Assembly: GCF_000687475.1 (NCBI RefSeq)
Contig: NC_057322.1
Span: 62,001 to 126,000, forward strand
Source: Ustilaginoidea virens
Taxonomy: Eukaryota > Ascomycota > Sordariomycetes > Hypocreales > Clavicipitaceae
DNA: 64,000 nt
Direction of reading: 5' to 3'
Below the pieces are notes generated by a model. That model was not told the origin of the DNA, ran no database searches, and was given only the letters and a program-made list of their open reading frames with translations. Of the stretch, positions 23,801-35,504 are shown one piece after another. Within the stretch, counting starts at the first letter, position 1; every line of letters begins with the position of its first letter. Both the position numbers and the translations under genes were made by a program.

Positions 23801-24514
23801 AGGTCTAGATAGGCCTATACTGGCCTATATACTAGGCAACCTTCGCTCGGTTAGTCTATAGAGGTAGCTATAAGGGAGGAGTGGTTAGTCGGGGATAGGC
23901 GGCAGGCTTTATCCCCTCTTACAATAACTCTAAGGCCAAGTCTACCAGCCCCTACTAAAACCCACTTTAGGCTTTATAGGTAAGCTGCTATTACTAGGGT
24001 GGTATATTAAAAGGTCGGCTAGGATAAGACCGGCTAGGCTAAGACTAATTATATAGCCGATAGGACAGGCACTGCTAACGGGGGCGGTACTAGGTAGCCA
24101 GTTTAAACCTACAGGTCCGAAGCTTCACCTAGTCTGTGCATATAGGAGGGTTACCTGTATAGCTACGCTACCTTACGCATATAGGTAGGTGCTTTATCCA
24201 AGGGAAAGAGGCCGGTGAGAGGTTAAGGGCCGCGATCGGGCATTACTATATATCTCAGCAATATAGTATATGCAAGTGCCCTAACTACCTAACCTATATA
24301 TATACTTCGAAGAGGGAGAGTAGTGGGAATAAGCGAGCCATCTACTGCACGATGAGGATGCGGATATAGCGGCGGTACTCGGCGTAGCGCGGCGATATAT
24401 AGCGCGCTATATATAAAGGCCTAATATAATTAGGTATACTAAACGATATCTACTTTACTAGAAACAGAATATTAGAATCGGTAGTTATATTAGCTTAGCT
24501 ATAATAACTGTGCC

Positions 24515-24846
24515 TATTGGAATCGCTATTGTAAGGTGCCTAATTAGGCATATACTGCGATAGATATACCGCGCGCTGCTGCGCACGATATAGCCACTTT
24601 TGCCTATTTACCCCTTATGCCTAGTAGGGCATACGGGCAGCCCGGCCCGACTGCGCCGAGGCATATAACTATAGCACGCGCATAACCGAGGCTATATTAT
24701 ATAATTCCTCTTTTTTGCCTCTTTCCTACTTTCTTAGATAGTTATTAGCAAAATAATAGAATACCTTTGCTTCGTGATCAATAGGTATATTATACTATAC
24801 ACGCGACCCTATATATAAATAAGTACCCCTTAATATGGCACCAATA
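24515..24846 (+). mobile_element. Solo Copia-A LTR, duplicated copy
   Basis: Orthologous within the duplication to 1059-1390 (offset 23,456 at both ends). The left flank is GTGCC and the right flank GTGCT, so it shares the insertion site and predates the duplication. Confidence 0.9.
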
Positions 24847-25293
24847 GTGCTAGTATAGAATGGTTCCTATATGCGAGGATGCACCGATATATAGTAGCGG
24901 AATCGACTCGCTGCATATGCTTAGGTTAGGTGGCTGCCTATCACCTGACTTACAGCAGCCCGCGGTATATATATGTTACTAATAGGTGCCCCACCAAGGC
25001 TTATAGTCCCACCATATAAAACACACATATTATTGGCTTCATACACATCCCGAATTTAAATATATGCACTAAACCTATGCTTATTAATGCCGACTAGGAG
25101 CTAATACCGCTAACTATAAGCTAATGCCTAGTAGGAATATTATATATTTATAACCTTATCTCCCTTCTTTTATCGCTTGTTATCTTATTAATTATGCTTA
25201 TATAAATCCTTATTATTAAATGCCTCTGCTTTTATATCCTCTGCCTCTGCTATATTTCCTATTTCTATTTTAGTTGTAACGGACCCTAGAGTG

Positions 25294-26085
25294 GCTTATA
25301 TAAAGCCCTTTTCCCGGAAAGCCTATTAACCAGGCCCGAAATAGCCTTATTGCAATAGTTAGTACGTTAGAATAGCTTATATAAAGCCCTCTTTCCGGAC
25401 CGACGCCATACATTTTTAGGTATAGATCCTTCAACAACTTTAAATCCGCAATATTATTTTCAATATCTACTCGTCGTTATTGTAGATTAACTAGGCCCGA
25501 AATAGCCTTATTGCGATAGTCAGTATATTAGAATGGCTTATATAAAGCCCTCTTTCCGGAAAGACGCCATACATTTTCAGGTATAGGTCCTCCAATAACT
25601 TCAAGTCCGCAATATTATTTTCAATATCTGCTTATCGTTATTACGGATTAACCAGGCCCGAAATAGCCTTATTGCGATGGTTAGTATATTAGAATGGCTT
25701 ATATAAAGCCCTCTTTCCGGAACGACGCCATACATTTTCAGGTACAGGTCTTCCGATAACTTTAAGTCCGCAATATTATTTTTAATATCTACTTATCGTT
25801 ATTGCGGATTAACCAGGCCTAAAATAGCCTTATTGCGATAGTCAGTATATTAGAATGGCTTATATAAAGCCCTCTTTCCGGAATAATGCTATATATTTTC
25901 AGGTATAGGTCCTCCAATAACTTTAAGTCCGCAAAATTTTTTTCAATATCTACTTATTATTATTGCGGATTGATTAGGCCCGAAATAGCCTTATTGCGAT
26001 GGTTAAGCTATCTTTCCGGAAAGATGATTGACTAGGCCAAAAATAGCCTTATTGCAATAGTTAAGCCATATTTCCAGAAAGCCTT
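25294..26085. repeat. 161-bp tandem repeat, right copy (four full units)
   Basis: Unit starts (GCTTATATAAAGCCC) are at 25375, 25536, 25697 and 25858, with a half-unit start at 25294. It has two more full units than the left copy. Confidence 0.9.
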
Positions 26086-26088
26086 ATA

Positions 26089-26660
26089 GGTTAATACTTT
26101 TATAAAAAAGAGTCTTTCGGCTAAAATTTTTAATTAGAAACTTATCTTTAAATCGCATTTGCTGCGCTATAGCTATATCTGTAAGCCAGTCTGCCGCTAC
26201 GATAGGCGGCTCTATATTCCCCTTCTTAGCTATATCCCTAAAGTGCTACTATATCTACTACTTGTCTAGGCTACTGCTAATAAGCAGGTAGACAGGCTTA
26301 GGCTTAGCGAAACCTTCCTCTTTAGCTGTTATAGGCTTAATTATCGTGCCGCTATGCATACAATATAGCTTAAATATGGCTCCATTAGCCTTAGCAATTA
26401 AGCGGTAGCTCTTAGGTCTGTTGCGGATCTTCTCTATATAGTAGGAGTCCTTTATTTAGGGGTAAATAGATAAGGCGGGTATAATCACTATATTAAATGC
26501 CGCTATAATATTTAATTGAAGGAGCGAGTCTATATATATGCTATAGTGGCCGTTCGCTTTAGCTTTTTATATCCTAGGGAGCGGATTCCTTATCGCCTAG
26601 CGCTATATCGTAGCCCCTAGAATGCTCTCTTTATCTATTTACAGTAAATTAGTAAAGGTA
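26089..26660 (-). pseudogene. Degraded coding remnant, duplicate of 2311-2880
   Basis: Same minus-strand remnant as in the left copy, with further transitions. The candidate ATG is ATA here. No function assigned. Confidence 0.3.
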
Positions 26661-26689
26661 TACTAAGTAAGGCCTGCAGCCTATATAGA

Positions 26690-29650
26690 ATTAGCGCTCT
26701 TACTTGCTATTTAGCAAGGTGGGCGTAATAGACGGCCAGATACAGCAATATAGGCGTAGTCGATCTCGCGTATAAGTAATATTACTAGTATATTATCTCA
26801 AAAGTAGCTAATATGCACTTTAGTTATAGCTCGCAGCGTGATAAGAAAGCATGCTGAATCTTGTACTAAAGTACTAGCTAACTGCCTATTTTTATCAAGG
26901 TTTATAGAGAACCATAGTTCTCCTTTATACCTATACTAATTAGTGGTAATTAGGCATTAGGAAGATTATAAGGTAAGAGTAGCCAATATACACTTTAGTT
27001 ATAGCTCGCAGCATAACGAGAAAGCGTGCTAAATCTCGTACTAGAGCACTAGCTAGCTGCCTATTTTCATCGAGGTTTACAAAGAACCGTAGTTCTCCTT
27101 TATGCCTATACTAATATAGAATGACTATTAGTTAGTTGGTATTTTACCGTTAATTAAGGCGGATAAGAGGTAGAAGGGGGAAGTTAGAGCAGCTAGGTAA
27201 AGCTATACTATATACTAAGACTGAAGCATGCCTAGCTATACAGTATATATATAGTGCACAGTCTAGGTGAGCGGGGCAAATGGCTACTATCAGCTAGTAA
27301 GTAATATTGCCCCGCACTATACGGTTGCGCCACTATAGAAAATTATTAATACCTAGGGGCCGTAATATTTATCTTCTTTAGTTATTATTTTCTTCCGCCG
27401 TCAATAAGCTAGACAGAATGCCTATAGCCTAGGGGCTATAATAATTATCTTCTTTAGCTATTATTTTCTTTAGCCGTTATCTTCTTCAGCCGTTAATAAG
27501 CTAGATAGAATACCTATAGCCTAGGGACACCTCTATATCGAGTTAGGTAGTAAAAAAAAGAGCTAATGCCGCCAAAAGACCTAAACTTAAGGGCCTAAGT
27601 CTTATTAGCACTAGGTAGAGCTATTCCCCTCGCCAATCAGTCAACTCTAAGGTCTTTCTCTCTATAACCGCAAATAAAGTTAATATATTATAACTAAAAA
27701 TCGGGTGGCATTTTGCCGCTAAGCTGGAATCTTTTGCTAGTTGCGATATTCTTATGCACTTTTGCTTGCTATTTAGTAAAGTATATATAAAAAACGGGCG
27801 GGTATAGCGATAGAAGAGTAGCCGATCTAGCGTATAAGTAATAGTACTAATATATAATTATTAAGAGTTAGCATTTTACCGCCAATATAGAATCTTTCGC
27901 TAATTGCGATATTCTTAGGTCCTTCTCTCCGCAACCATAAATAAAGTCAATATATCTAGTTCTTATAGTATCGCTTATAGGAATAATATCCTAATGACCT
28001 AAAAAAGAGAGCCTAGTAATAATAGCTTACATTCGTATAAACGTGCGAGAAATCTACTAAATTAATCCCTAGTCTTTACTTATTATGCCAAATCCCTCCC
28101 AATAAGGCTGAGGACTATATAGATAGTCCCGCTAGTTAGCTCTAAACGCAGCTAAATAGGCATTACTAACTCTACTTAGCCTCGTCTATTATCGCTATCT
28201 AGGATTAGTTTATTATTATCTTCGTCAATTTATTCAGCAATAGATATTTCCCTATATATATCCTTTACCTCATTAAAGAACACCTACGCTCTTATTCGCT
28301 ATACTATAAGGTATGTATAGTAAAAGGCCGGGTATAGCCATATAGGCGATATCGATCTTGCGTATAAATAAGATTGCTAATATATTATTTTCTATAGGTT
28401 ATTAAAAGGCACCCTAATCTCGTCTAGGATGACATAGTAGTATATAGGCCGATATATTCCTTATATAGTAATATGCGAACTAGTCTTCTCCGGTTTATCA
28501 GTCGATTTTTGCGCATAATATAGGAAAAAAACGGTCTAATAGTCTATATTAGATAAATCTAGTATAAGCGAGTCTAAATTAGGGTCCTAGCTAATATAGG
28601 AACCGCCTTCGATAAAAAGAGGAACTAAAATTTAGATATATATATTCAGCTATAAAACTATAGGGTTAGCCAAGCTACCCTTCCAGACTTTATATTTTCC
28701 ATTTAGTCCCTTAATAGTTTCATAAAGAGTGCCAAAAGGTATCTAATTATCGCTAAGTTATTAAGCGCTATTTTTAAAGTCAGAACCTTTTATAAAGGCA
28801 ATTAGACCTAATTAGCGTATACTATATAGCAAAGATAGGGGCAGCCTACTTTTAGGCAGATAGTTTCCCTCTTAAAGCAGAGTATTAATATCTATAGGCT
28901 CGTTAATACTAATCGGCGGTTTCAACTTCTTACTATAGATGGTTTCTATATATAGTCTCATATTATTTACTCGATATTGCAATATAATCCTTAAGTCTTT
29001 ATAACTAAATATCTTTTCGTTATCGCCGAAAATAGTATATATATTTTGCCGCCAATCTATACTCCTTTACTAATCGCAATATTTTCGTGCGCTCTTACTT
29101 ACTATCTAGCAAAGTAGGCATAATAGACGGCCGGATATAGCGATATAGGCGTAGTCAATCTCGCGTACGAGTAATATTACTAGTATATTATCTTTTGCAG
29201 TTTAATCATAGGCACCCCTATCTCGTCCAGGATGACGCCTATATGGCTGCACCCAGCCGTATTCTACTATTATTAGCAATATTACTTATATGTAAGATCA
29301 ACCATATAGTAGTGGATAGGCATTAGCGGTTTCCCGCTAATGTAAAATCTTTCGCTAGTAGCGATATTCTTATGCGCTCTTACTTACTATCGTATAAGGT
29401 AGGCATAATAGACGGCCGGATATAGCGATATAGGCATAGTTAATCTCGCGTATGAGTAATACTGCTTATATATAATGACTAATAATTAGCATTTTGCCGC
29501 CAATATAGAATCCTTCGCTAGTAGCGATATTCTCATACGCTCTTACTGCCTATCCTATAAGGTAAGTATAGTAAAAGCCTAGGTGTAGCGATATAGGCGT
29601 AGTCGATCTTACGTACGAGTAATATTACTAATAAATCATTTTCTACAGCT
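26690..29650. repeat. Interspersed ~110-bp module, right copy
   Basis: The module seen at 2900-5880 recurs in the same order near 26700, 27750, 28290, 29085, 29375 and 29545. No supported gene lies in this stretch. Confidence 0.6.
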
Positions 29651-29949
29651 TATTAATAGGTACCCCCATCTCGTTAAGGATGATATAGTAGTAGATAGGC
29701 CGAGCTAATCCTTATATAGGGATATACAAACTGGCATTTTGCCAAAATAATATAATATTAGACCGGGCAAGCTATTACTTATATAGCGATATATAAACTA
29801 GCATTTTGCCAAGATAACGATCCTATAGCTCTATATTAGCCAAGTTATTTTTAAGGAATTCTTTATACCTACTTATGATATTACTAACCTTATGAAAATA
29901 TTTATAGGGCCGAGGCATTAATATAATAATATAGGTATTATAATCCGGC

Positions 29950-30180
29950 GATAGAGTAGGGAAATTATATCCTAAAGGGAAGAAAGTAGAGGGTAAAAAA
30001 GAAGGATAAGAATAAAGGAAAGGAAGATAGAAAAGAGTAAAGGAAAGGAAGAAGGATAAAAATAAAAGTAAAAAAAAAGAGTAAAAGTAAGGAAGAAAGA
30101 AGGGAGTATAAGTATAGCAGGTAGTAGATAAAGAGGCTATAAATTAAGCTGGTAAAGAAGAAGGTCATAAGGTAGCAGTA
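29950..30180. repeat. Polypurine tract, right copy
   Basis: A+G-rich plus strand, counterpart of 6187-6400. The minus-strand 67-residue frame is Leu/Phe/Ser low complexity. Confidence 0.7.
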
Positions 30181-30417
30181 AATTATAAGAAGTAATAAGC
30201 GTACCTAATATGTATATAGGTATATAGCATATATAGCCGCGTTATAGCAGCGGCTGCTCACGTGACCCCAGTACGCACTTATATCTGCGGCACGCATATA
30301 TAACTGCGGCACGCATATATAACTGCCGCATATATATATATAAAGGCCATATCGTTAGATATAGCGCTATCCGCCCTTTTCCTCTTTTTTCCCGCTTCGC
30401 CTAGTATAGATAGAAGA

Positions 30418-30655
30418 CTATTAGGACCTATAGGTCTGAATAAATAAGTATACAAGCCCTATAGGACCTACAGGTCTGAATAAATAAGCATGCAAGCCCT
30501 ATAGGTCTTATAGGTCTAAATAAATAAGCATATAAGGCCTATTGGGACCTGCAGGTCTGAATAAATAAGTATACAAGCCCTGTTGGGACCTGCAGGTCTG
30601 AATAAATAAGTATGCAAGCCCTATTAGGACCTATAGGTCTGAATAATATGCATAC
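30418..30655. repeat. 41-bp palindrome array, type A, six units
   Basis: Six units of palindrome core plus GAATAAATAAGCATGCAAGC, against five in the left copy. Confidence 0.9.
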
Positions 30656-30669
30656 AAGCCTAAATTATA

Positions 30670-30920
30670 TCCTATAAGGAGGAGAGTAAAATATAAGAAA
30701 GAAGGAAGAGAGTAAAATATAAAAAAAGAAGGAAGAGAGTAAAATATAAAAAAAAAAGAAGAGAGTAATATATAAAAAAAAAGGAAGAGAGTAAAATATA
30801 AAAAAGAAGGAAGAAAGTAATATATAAGAAAAAAGGAAGAAAGTAAAAATAAAAAAGAAAAAGGAGAATAAAAATAAAAAAAAAAAAAAGAGAGTAAGAA
30901 TAAAGAAGAAGAAGGAGAGT
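30670..30920. repeat. Purine-rich tandem repeat, right copy
   Basis: GAGAGTAAAATATAAGAAAG-type repeats, counterpart of 6850-7115, with more A-runs. Confidence 0.75.
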
Positions 30921-31237
30921 ATTAGTATAAAGGGTAGTGCATAAAGAGATTAGGAATAAAGCTGGTAAGGAAGAAGGTCATAAGGTAGTAAATAGTAAGA
31001 AGTAAGGTAATAATGCTATTAAAATTATTAGTTAGTCGGTTAGTCAGCCAGTTATTTAGCGCATCTAACTAGGTATATAGTATATAAGGCCGCAGTACAG
31101 CCACAGCTGCCTATATAACCGCAGTACGCATATATAACTACGGCACGTATATATAAAAAGGCTATATCGTTAGATATAGCGCTATCTGCCCTTTTCCTCC
31201 TTATTACCGCTTCGCCTAGTATAGATAGAAGCCTATT

Positions 31238-31395
31238 AGGACCTACAGGTCCGAATAAATAAGCATGCAAGCCTTACTAGGACCTATAGGTCCGAAGAGG
31301 TAGGTATATAAGCCTTATTAGGACCTGCAGGTCCGAAGAGGTAGGTATATAAGCCTTACTAGGACCTATAGGTCTAAAGAGATAAGTATATAAGG
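31238..31395. repeat. 41-bp palindrome array, type B, three units
   Basis: One type-A unit, then three units with GAAGAGGTAGGTATATAAGCC. The left copy has four. A single palindrome follows at about 31565. Confidence 0.85.
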
Positions 31396-31646
31396 TAATA
31401 TATAGTAGTACGATATATATATAAAGCGCTATATGCTATAGAGTGGTAGTACTAGTATTAAGAATTAAAGGGTACCTATTATAATATAGGGTGCATATAT
31501 AAAGGGAAATAATAAACGAATAAAGAAGATATATCTTACTTCTACTAAATCAATAGTATAGTTGGGACCTGTAGGTCTGAAGTGGTTTATTTAATGTGCA
31601 TGCCTTTAGGGTAATATTATATATACTAATAGCGCGTCTGCCTATG

Positions 31647-32010
31647 TTTAGAGTAAGGTCACGTATATTACTTACGCGCCTTTTACTATATACCCTGCAT
31701 GCCTTTAGAGTAAGGTCATGTGTATTGCTTGCGCGCCTTTTGCTATATGCACTGTATGCCTTTAGAGTGAGGTCACGTATATTACTTGCGTGCCTTTTGC
31801 TATATGCACTGCATGCCTTTAGAGTGAGGTCACGTATATTGCTTGCGCGCCTTTTGCTATATGCCCTATATGCCTTTAGAGTGAGGTCACGTGTATTGCT
31901 TGCGCGCCTTTTGCTATATGCACTACATGCCTTTAGAGTGAGGTCATGTGTATTGCTTACGCGCCTTTTGCCGAATCCCCTACTAGCCTTTATAGTAAGG
32001 TGATCATATA
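31647..32010. repeat. 57-bp tandem repeat, six units
   Basis: TTTAGAGT at 31647, 31704, 31761, 31818, 31875 and 31932, always 57 bp apart. Because 57 is a multiple of three, an apparent plus-strand frame (31596-32003) runs through as a 19-residue repeat. I treat it as a by-product, because the left copy does not keep a comparable frame. Confidence 0.9.
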
Positions 32011-32107
32011 TATTGCTTGCGCGCCTTTAGGATACTTTATATGCACGCGAATTTTATAGTGCATAATATATAGTGATACTTTAGTCAAATATTTGCCCCT
32101 TACTTAT

Positions 32108-33830
32108 AGAGCGGTACTTTATATGCACGCGAAATTTAGCGCATACAAGCATATACTAAGTCGATTTAATATTTAGTAGGTATATAGGTATAATACCCCT
32201 ATCGCCAGAGGATTTTCCAGATTTAGCTTAAAAAAACAACGATAGTCGGATACTTTACGTATATGCGAGTTTAATAGTATATAGTATATAGTGATACTTT
32301 ACTCAACTAGTTGCCCTAGGGAGCAAATAGTTGCCCCTTATTATAGAGCGGTACTTTATATGCACGCGAAATTTAGCGTATATAAGCATATACTAAGTCG
32401 ATTTAATATTTAGTAGGTATGTAGGTATAATACCCCTGTCGCTAGAGGATTTTCCAGATTTAGCTTAAAAAAACAACAATAGTCGGATACTTTACGTGCA
32501 CGCGAGTTTAATAGTGTATAATATGTAGTAATACTTTACTTAACTAGTTGCCCTAGGGAGCAAATAGTTGCCCCTTATTGTAGAGCGGTACTTTATATGC
32601 ACGCGAAATTTAGCGCATATAAATATATACTAAGTCGATTTAATATTTAGTAGGTATATAAGTACAACACTCCTATTGCCAGAGGATTTTCCAGATTTAG
32701 CTTAAAAAAACAATGATAGTCGGATACTTTATGTGCACGCGAGTTTAATAGTGCATAGTATATAGTGATATTTTACTTAATTAGTTGCCCTAGGGAGCAA
32801 ATAGTTGCCCCTTATTATAGAGCGGTACTTTATATACACGCGAAATTTAGTGCATATAAGTATATACTGAGTCGATTTAATATTTAGTAGGTACATAGGT
32901 ACAATACCCCTATCGCCAGATGATTTTCCAGATTTAGCTTAAAAAAATAATAACAGTCGGATACTTTACGTGCACGCGAGTTTAATAGTGCATAGTATAT
33001 AGTAATACTTTACTCAACTAGTTGCCTTAGGGAGCAAATGGTTGCCCCTCATTATAGAGCGGTACTTTATATGCACGCGAAATTTAGCGTATATAAGTAT
33101 ATACTAAGTCGATTTAATATTTGGTAGGTACGTAGGTATAATACCCCTATCGCCAGATGATTTTCTAGATTTAGCTTAAAAAAATAACGACAGTCGGATA
33201 CTTTATATACACGCGAGTTTAATAGTGCATAGTATATAGTGATACTTTAGTCAAATAGTTACTTAAAGAGCGGTACTTTATATACATATAGATTTTGCGT
33301 GCCTCTATAAGTATTTGCCTAGGGAAATAGTTGCCCTTTAATTATAGAGCGGTACTTTATATACATGCGAAAATTTGCGTGCCTCTATATATACCAATAG
33401 TTGCCTAGGCAAATGGTTACCTAGTGAAATAGTTGCCTAGGTAAATAGTTTTTTAGGTAAATAGTTGCCTAGGCAAATGGTTGCCCCTTATTTATAGAGT
33501 GGTACTTTATGTGTATATGAATTTTGCGTGGCTCTATATGTACTAGTATTTTATACGAACGGTTGCCCCTTATTTATAGAGTGGTACTTTATATGCATAC
33601 GAATTTTGCGTGGCTCTCTATATATAAGTACTTTATGCGAATGGTTGCCACTTAGAGTAGAGCAACTAGTTGCCCCTTAATTATAGAGTAGTACTTTATA
33701 TGCACGCAAAAATTTGCGCGCCTTTTAATATACTGGTACTCTATGCGACTGGTTGCCCCTTACTTGTCTGAATTAAGCCAGGAAATTTTTTTTTTAGTGG
33801 AGCGGTACTTTGCGTGCACGCGAAAATTTG
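32108..33830. repeat. 237-bp array and degenerate tail, right copy
   Basis: AGAGCGGTACTTTATATGCA starts five units from 32108 at 237-bp spacing. From about 33250 shorter degenerate units follow to AAGCCAGGAAATTTTTTTTT near 33780. The unit number equals that of the left copy. Confidence 0.9.
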
Positions 33831-33896
33831 CGCGCATCTGTATGTACCGAACCTGCGACCCACTGGCCTGACCCTGCCCCTAGAAGGGACTCTAAT

Positions 33897-34400
33897 CTAT
33901 ATGATAAAACTATCCACCTAAGATAGTACTACTAATGCTTTAAATTCGGATATATTGCGAATTACTGTATAGAGACCCCTCGATGCGGATAGTATAGCGC
34001 GGAGAGACACCCTAACGGAGATAAAAACTGCCCCAGTATTATTAGCAACAAAAGAGAGTACTGCCTTAACTGCTAGGGACCCCATCCGGCCTAGTCTCGA
34101 CTCTACCCTATAGTGAACAGGCAATAGGACATCATAAGACAGGCTTACAGCACTAAACCAATATAGTTCGCAACTACCGGCACCTTATCGATGCCTCCCC
34201 CCCCTATCCCAAAGGATAGGGGCCGCAGACGCCTCGCTAGTAACTCCCTAAAGGAGGACTCCCTAAAAAAACAAATCGGCAGACCATATAAAAAAAGCTC
34301 CATCGCCCCCAAGAGGACTAATAGCAGTAGTAATATCGCTGTATTCTTCTAACCTAATTTATCCGAGCCTACCGCTACTAACGCACCGAAAGCCCCGACC
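33897..34400 (+). pseudogene. LINE ORF1 3' part (zinc-knuckle region)
   Basis: From 33936 one frame reads CFKFGYIANYC, then PRCG, a TAG, and YSAERHPNGDKNCP. This matches the paired Cys/His knuckles that end ORF1 in Tad-type fungal LINEs, where ORF1 is an RNA-binding chaperone. The frame differs from ORF2 (473 bases separate the checked codons, not a multiple of three), as expected for two ORFs. The upstream part of ORF1 is missing. Confidence 0.7.
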
Positions 34401-34574
34401 CCCTAGCCCTAACACTAATAATAGAGGTACTATACTAGAACATACAAAAGAAATCACTATTAGCATACCTCGCCTTTAATTACGAATCCGAACCGGATAT
34501 TATCGCCCTCTAGGAATTTATAGCCCTAGATAGACTCCCCCCACACTCCAGCCTCAGTAGATACTAAATAGCCG

Positions 34575-34579
34575 CCTAC
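34575..34579. other. Target-site duplication of Copia-A, left (CCTAC)
   Basis: CCTAC directly before the 5' LTR, repeated exactly at 41856-41860 after the 3' LTR. Confidence 0.95.
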
Positions 34580-34918
34580 TATCGGAATCGCTGTTGCAAG
34601 GTGCCCAATTGGGCACATTACGACGGATGTGCCGCGCACACCCGATGCGCACGATATGGCCACTTTGGCCCCTTTTGCCCCTTTACCCCTGAGCCCGGTA
34701 AGGCACGCGGGCAGCCCGGCCCGACTGCGCCGATGCACATAATAGCGGCATGCATAAAAAGGCCACATCGTATAATTACCCTCTTTTGCTTCCTTTCTTT
34801 CCTTTTAGATATTCAGTCATTAGTAAAGCAATTAAATCCTTTACTTAGTGACCTCACAGTACATAATACCACGCGCGCGACCCTACGTATAACTAGGTAC
34901 CCCGAGTTTATATCAACA
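34580..34918 (+). repeat. Copia-A 5' LTR
   Basis: 339 bp, collinear with 41517-41855. Contains the palindrome TGCCCAATTGGGCA near its start. It should hold promoter and R-region signals, but I could not place a TATA box with confidence. Confidence 0.95.
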
Positions 34919-35504
34919 CTGATTAGTAGTAATAGATACCACTCACAGGATAATATCCCGCAAAGACGGTTTCATTATAGATTAGCAAGATCTACTCGAA
35001 GAGACGATTTCTATTGCAAATCGTGCTAATCAGGAAGGCAGATAACCTATTCCATTAAACGGTTACGCTGCCGACTAATTAGAAGGACGATGTAGACCCC
35101 TTCCACCTTCGTCTATTACGAAGGAAGAAAACATATTAACTATCACGATCTTTAAAGATACCCTCAGTATATATAGGAGGCGGCTAACCCATTCCGTTAA
35201 ACGGTCTACTGCCAACTATAGGAGGCAAATAACCTATTCTATTAAATGGTTACTTTATTAATTAACCCCTTCTTTTCTTTCTTTTATCCTACCTCTTTCT
35301 TTTATCCTACCCCTACGGATAAAAGCCCTCATCAAATCTTGTACTCCTTACAAGAGTGAATATTACACTCCTTGCAACACATCCCCCCTCTCAAACCCTC
35401 CTCTCAATACTATAGCACGATCACGATCATCAATATCACAACCGGTACTGCCTAAAAGGTTATAGCGATTTGCCCCCTTACTCAATAACAATTAGGCTAC
35501 TACG
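34919..35504 (+). other. Copia-A untranslated leader
   Basis: 586 bases between the 5' LTR and the presumed gag start. It includes repeated segments with ATTCCATTAAACGGTTAC-like text near 35050 and 35200 and a duplicated TTTCTTTTATCCTACC near 35280-35320. I could not identify a primer-binding site next to the LTR. Confidence 0.6.

Larger units (their letters stand above)
23457..33896. repeat. Right copy of ~10 kb direct segmental duplication
   Basis: This is co-linear with 1-9946. It is longer because of two extra 161-bp units, three extra 57-bp units and one extra 41-bp type-A unit. It has one fewer type-B unit. Base differences seen are transitions at CpA/TpG sites in either copy. It ends at 33896, directly against the truncated 5' end of a LINE. 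Confidence 0.95.

Noticed and set aside
31596..32003. 135-codon plus-strand frame as a repeat protein gene
   Set aside because: It is the 57-bp array read in one phase. The duplicated left copy has half the units and no matching frame.
34526..35029. Open frames over the Copia-A LTRs (34526-35029 and 41256-41918, both strands) as genes
   Set aside because: They coincide with LTR sequence and its boundary; open frames on both strands are fortuitous.
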